5,668 nt of DNA from an uncultured Clostridium sp. GTDB taxonomy: Bacteria > Bacillota > Clostridia > TANB77 > CAG-508. The first letter of the stretch is position 1, and every line of letters starts with the position of its first letter. The position numbers and the translations under genes are program-made. This document shows, one piece after another, positions 5,106 through 5,668 of the stretch. Below the pieces are notes generated by a model. That model worked only from the letters and a program-made list of their open reading frames with translations. It searched no databases and was not told where the DNA came from. Location of the stretch: NCBI GenBank assembly GCA_946495905.1, contig CAMMEP010000070.1, forward strand, positions 1 to 5,668, given 5' to 3'.

Positions 5106-5432
5106 CTACTCTTCCTCTCCATAAATCTTATCAACAATAGGAAAAGCCTTCCAAGCTAGTGGCCATCCACAATAAAATGCAAGTTGTGTAATAACCTCTA
5201 CTATTTCTGTTTTTGTAATTCCATGTGCTTTTCCCATTGCAATATGAGATTCAAAAGGTCCCTCTACAATTCCTTTTCCAAATAGTCCTGCAATTGTAAT
5301 CATACTTCTATCTCTAAGATTTAACTTATCCTCTCTTGACCAAATTTCTCCAAATAAAACATCATCATTTAATTCTGCAAATTTTGGAGCTAATTTTCCT
5401 AACTTATCTCTACCTGCTGTTTGTTTTTCCAT
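5106..5432 (-). CDS. Carboxymuconolactone decarboxylase (CMD) family protein
   Basis: The 108-residue protein is a complete single CMD domain: G7-R-D-K-L-G with L-A-P-K-F (7-18), N-D-D-V-L-F-G-E-I-W-S-R (22-33), L-R-D-R-S-M-I-T-I-A (39-48), then S-H-I-A-M-G-K-A-H-G-I-T (62-73) and E-I-V-E-V-I-T-Q-L-A-F-Y-C-G-W-P (76-91). It has the family's usual length. It lacks the CxxC of AhpD, so an alkyl-hydroperoxidase role is not supported; Cys88 sits one residue before the G-W-P turn. CMD proteins form helical oligomers, and many act in redox or electrophile stress, not in aromatic catabolism. ATG 5432 has AAAGGA 9 bp upstream. The promoter carries a MerR/NmlR-type dyad like that recalled for B. subtilis AdhR, which also controls a CMD-family gene (yraC), so an aldehyde-stress role is inferred. 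It may be co-transcribed with the truncated flavodoxin. Confidence 0.88.
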   Translation of the reverse strand: MEKQTAGRDKLGKLAPKFAELNDDVLFGEIWSREDKLNLRDRSMITIAGLFGKGIVEGPFESHIAMGKAHGITKTEIVEVITQLAFYCGWPLAWKAFPIVDKIYGEEE

Positions 5433-5464
5433 TCTACATCATCCTTTCCATTTTTTTAATTATT

Positions 5465-5505
5465 TTATTATCTAGGAAAAATCGTAGATTTTTGCTAGAT
5501 AATAA
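5465..5505. repeat. Long near-perfect hairpin upstream of the CMD ribosome binding site
   Basis: TTATTATCTAG (5465-5475) pairs perfectly with CTAGATAATAA (5495-5505). After one mismatch, AAAAATC (5477-5483) pairs with GATTTTT (5487-5493) around a 3-nt loop, giving 18 base pairs in 41 bp. No T-tract follows in either direction, so it is not a standard terminator. It ends about 18 bp before the Shine-Dalgarno of the CMD gene and leaves that site free. Confidence 0.6.
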
Positions 5506-5526
5506 GGCTAGTTTACCTTGATCTGT

Positions 5527-5548
5527 GCATATTTGCAAAGCAAAATGC
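5527..5548. repeat. Middle hairpin of the CMD leader
   Basis: GCAT-A-TTTGC (5527-5536) pairs with GCAAAATGC (5540-5548) around a loop of three A, leaving one bulged base: nine pairs in 22 bp. It shares the word CAAAGCAAA with the long inverted repeat downstream of the CMD gene (5064-5072). Confidence 0.45.
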
Positions 5549-5555
5549 TACAATA

Positions 5556-5587
5556 GTGCGTCGAAAGCTTTGCTTTCGGTAACGCAC
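5556..5587. repeat. Strong hairpin at the predicted 5' end of the CMD transcript
   Basis: GTGCGT (5556-5561) pairs with ACGCAC (5582-5587), and CGAAAGC (5562-5568) pairs with GCTTTCG (5572-5578), around a loop of three T with a 3-nt bulge on one side. The 13-bp stem is clearly richer in G+C than its surroundings. Its right end coincides with the transcription start expected from the promoter at 5594-5624, so the leftward message would begin with this stem. Confidence 0.6.
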
Positions 5588-5593
5588 AATTAC

Positions 5594-5624
5594 CTTATAC
5601 CACTTAAAGTTTGCTTTAAGTCAA
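5594..5624 (-). promoter_or_regulatory. Promoter of the CMD gene with 19-bp spacer
   Basis: On the minus strand TTGACT (5624-5619, 5 of 6) and TATAAG (5599-5594, 5 of 6) are 19 bp apart, and TG at 5602-5601 makes the -10 extended. The overlong spacer with a dyad inside it is the hallmark of promoters activated by MerR-family regulators, which untwist the spacer to align the two elements. Transcription would start near 5587 and leave a leader of about 155 nt. Confidence 0.65.
5602..5621. promoter_or_regulatory. MerR/NmlR (AdhR-like) operator dyad
   Basis: A perfect palindrome of two 8-bp arms, ACTTAAAG and CTTTAAGT, separated by 4 bp, fills the spacer of the CMD promoter and overlaps the last three bases of its -35. 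Its core, CTTAAAG-N4-CTTTAAG (5603-5620), equals the operator I recall for AdhR of Bacillus subtilis, a MerR/NmlR-type regulator responding to formaldehyde and methylglyoxal. Seen: dyad and position. Recalled: the AdhR consensus. Inferred: the identity of the regulator, which is not encoded in the window. Confidence 0.65.
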
Positions 5625-5668
5625 TAGTATTTTTAATATTTCAATGTAATTATTCTATTTTCTTTTTT

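Noticed and set aside
5106..5432. AhpD-type alkyl-hydroperoxide reductase activity for the CMD protein.
   Set aside because: The CxxC pair needed for AhpD chemistry is absent; only one cysteine is present.
5434..5451. A five-codon minus-strand reading frame ending one base before the CMD start, as a possible leader peptide.
   Set aside because: It contains the CMD Shine-Dalgarno itself and has no ribosome site of its own; its Met-Glu-Arg-Met-Met content shows no attenuation signal.
5336..5521. A plus-strand open frame of 61 codons encoding a hydrophobic peptide.
   Set aside because: It begins inside the CMD gene on the opposite strand, has no ribosome site, and its tail is made by the 5465-5505 hairpin.
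1..5668. CRISPR array, tRNA or rRNA gene, insertion sequence with transposase.
   Set aside because: No regularly spaced direct repeats, no cloverleaf or rRNA-like stretch and no transposase-like reading frame were seen on either strand.

Overview
The window is A+T-rich DNA (about 30% G+C by eye) with purine-rich Shine-Dalgarno sites, TAA/TAG stops and Gram-positive-type envelope proteins. It suggests a Bacillota chromosome, most likely an anaerobic or gut Clostridia-like organism. No rRNA, tRNA, CRISPR array or transposase is visible.

Left half (1-3353, all on the minus strand, read right to left): a compact gene string. It opens with an ECF-type sigma factor carrying two C-terminal membrane segments (2466-3353). 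After 23 bp comes a membrane-anchored extracellular protein of unknown function with DUF4362-like and DUF3221-like regions (1207-2442). Next is a membrane-anchored GH73-like N-acetylglucosaminidase (66-1160). Last is the first 18 codons of an ABC-type ATPase running off the left edge (1-54). A membrane-tethered sigma factor, an outward-facing putative sensor, a wall hydrolase and an ABC protein together look like an uncharacterised envelope-stress or antibiotic-response module. No separate anti-sigma gene is present. A weak A/T-rich terminator-like hairpin sits just before the glucosaminidase gene.

Middle (3354-3665): a divergent intergenic region with possible back-to-back promoters and, on both sides, hairpins that overlap the ribosome binding sites. 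The rightward gene (3666-4643) is a HIT-Nudix fusion, probably an enzyme acting on nucleoside polyphosphates. It starts at a GTG with a perfect Shine-Dalgarno.

Right part (4656-5668, minus strand): a carboxymuconolactone-decarboxylase (CMD) family gene (5106-5432) followed by a flavodoxin that lacks its C-terminal third (4656-4943), cut off 12 bp from the end of the HIT-Nudix gene. A 103-bp imperfect inverted repeat lies between them. The CMD gene has the clearest regulatory region in the window. A -35/-10 pair with a 19-bp spacer carries the perfect dyad CTTAAAG-N4-CTTTAAG, which matches the operator I recall for the aldehyde-responsive MerR/NmlR-type regulator AdhR of Bacillus subtilis, a regulator that also controls a CMD-family gene. 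The predicted transcript then has a leader of about 155 nt with three consecutive hairpins. This points to an electrophile/aldehyde-stress locus whose regulator lies outside the window.
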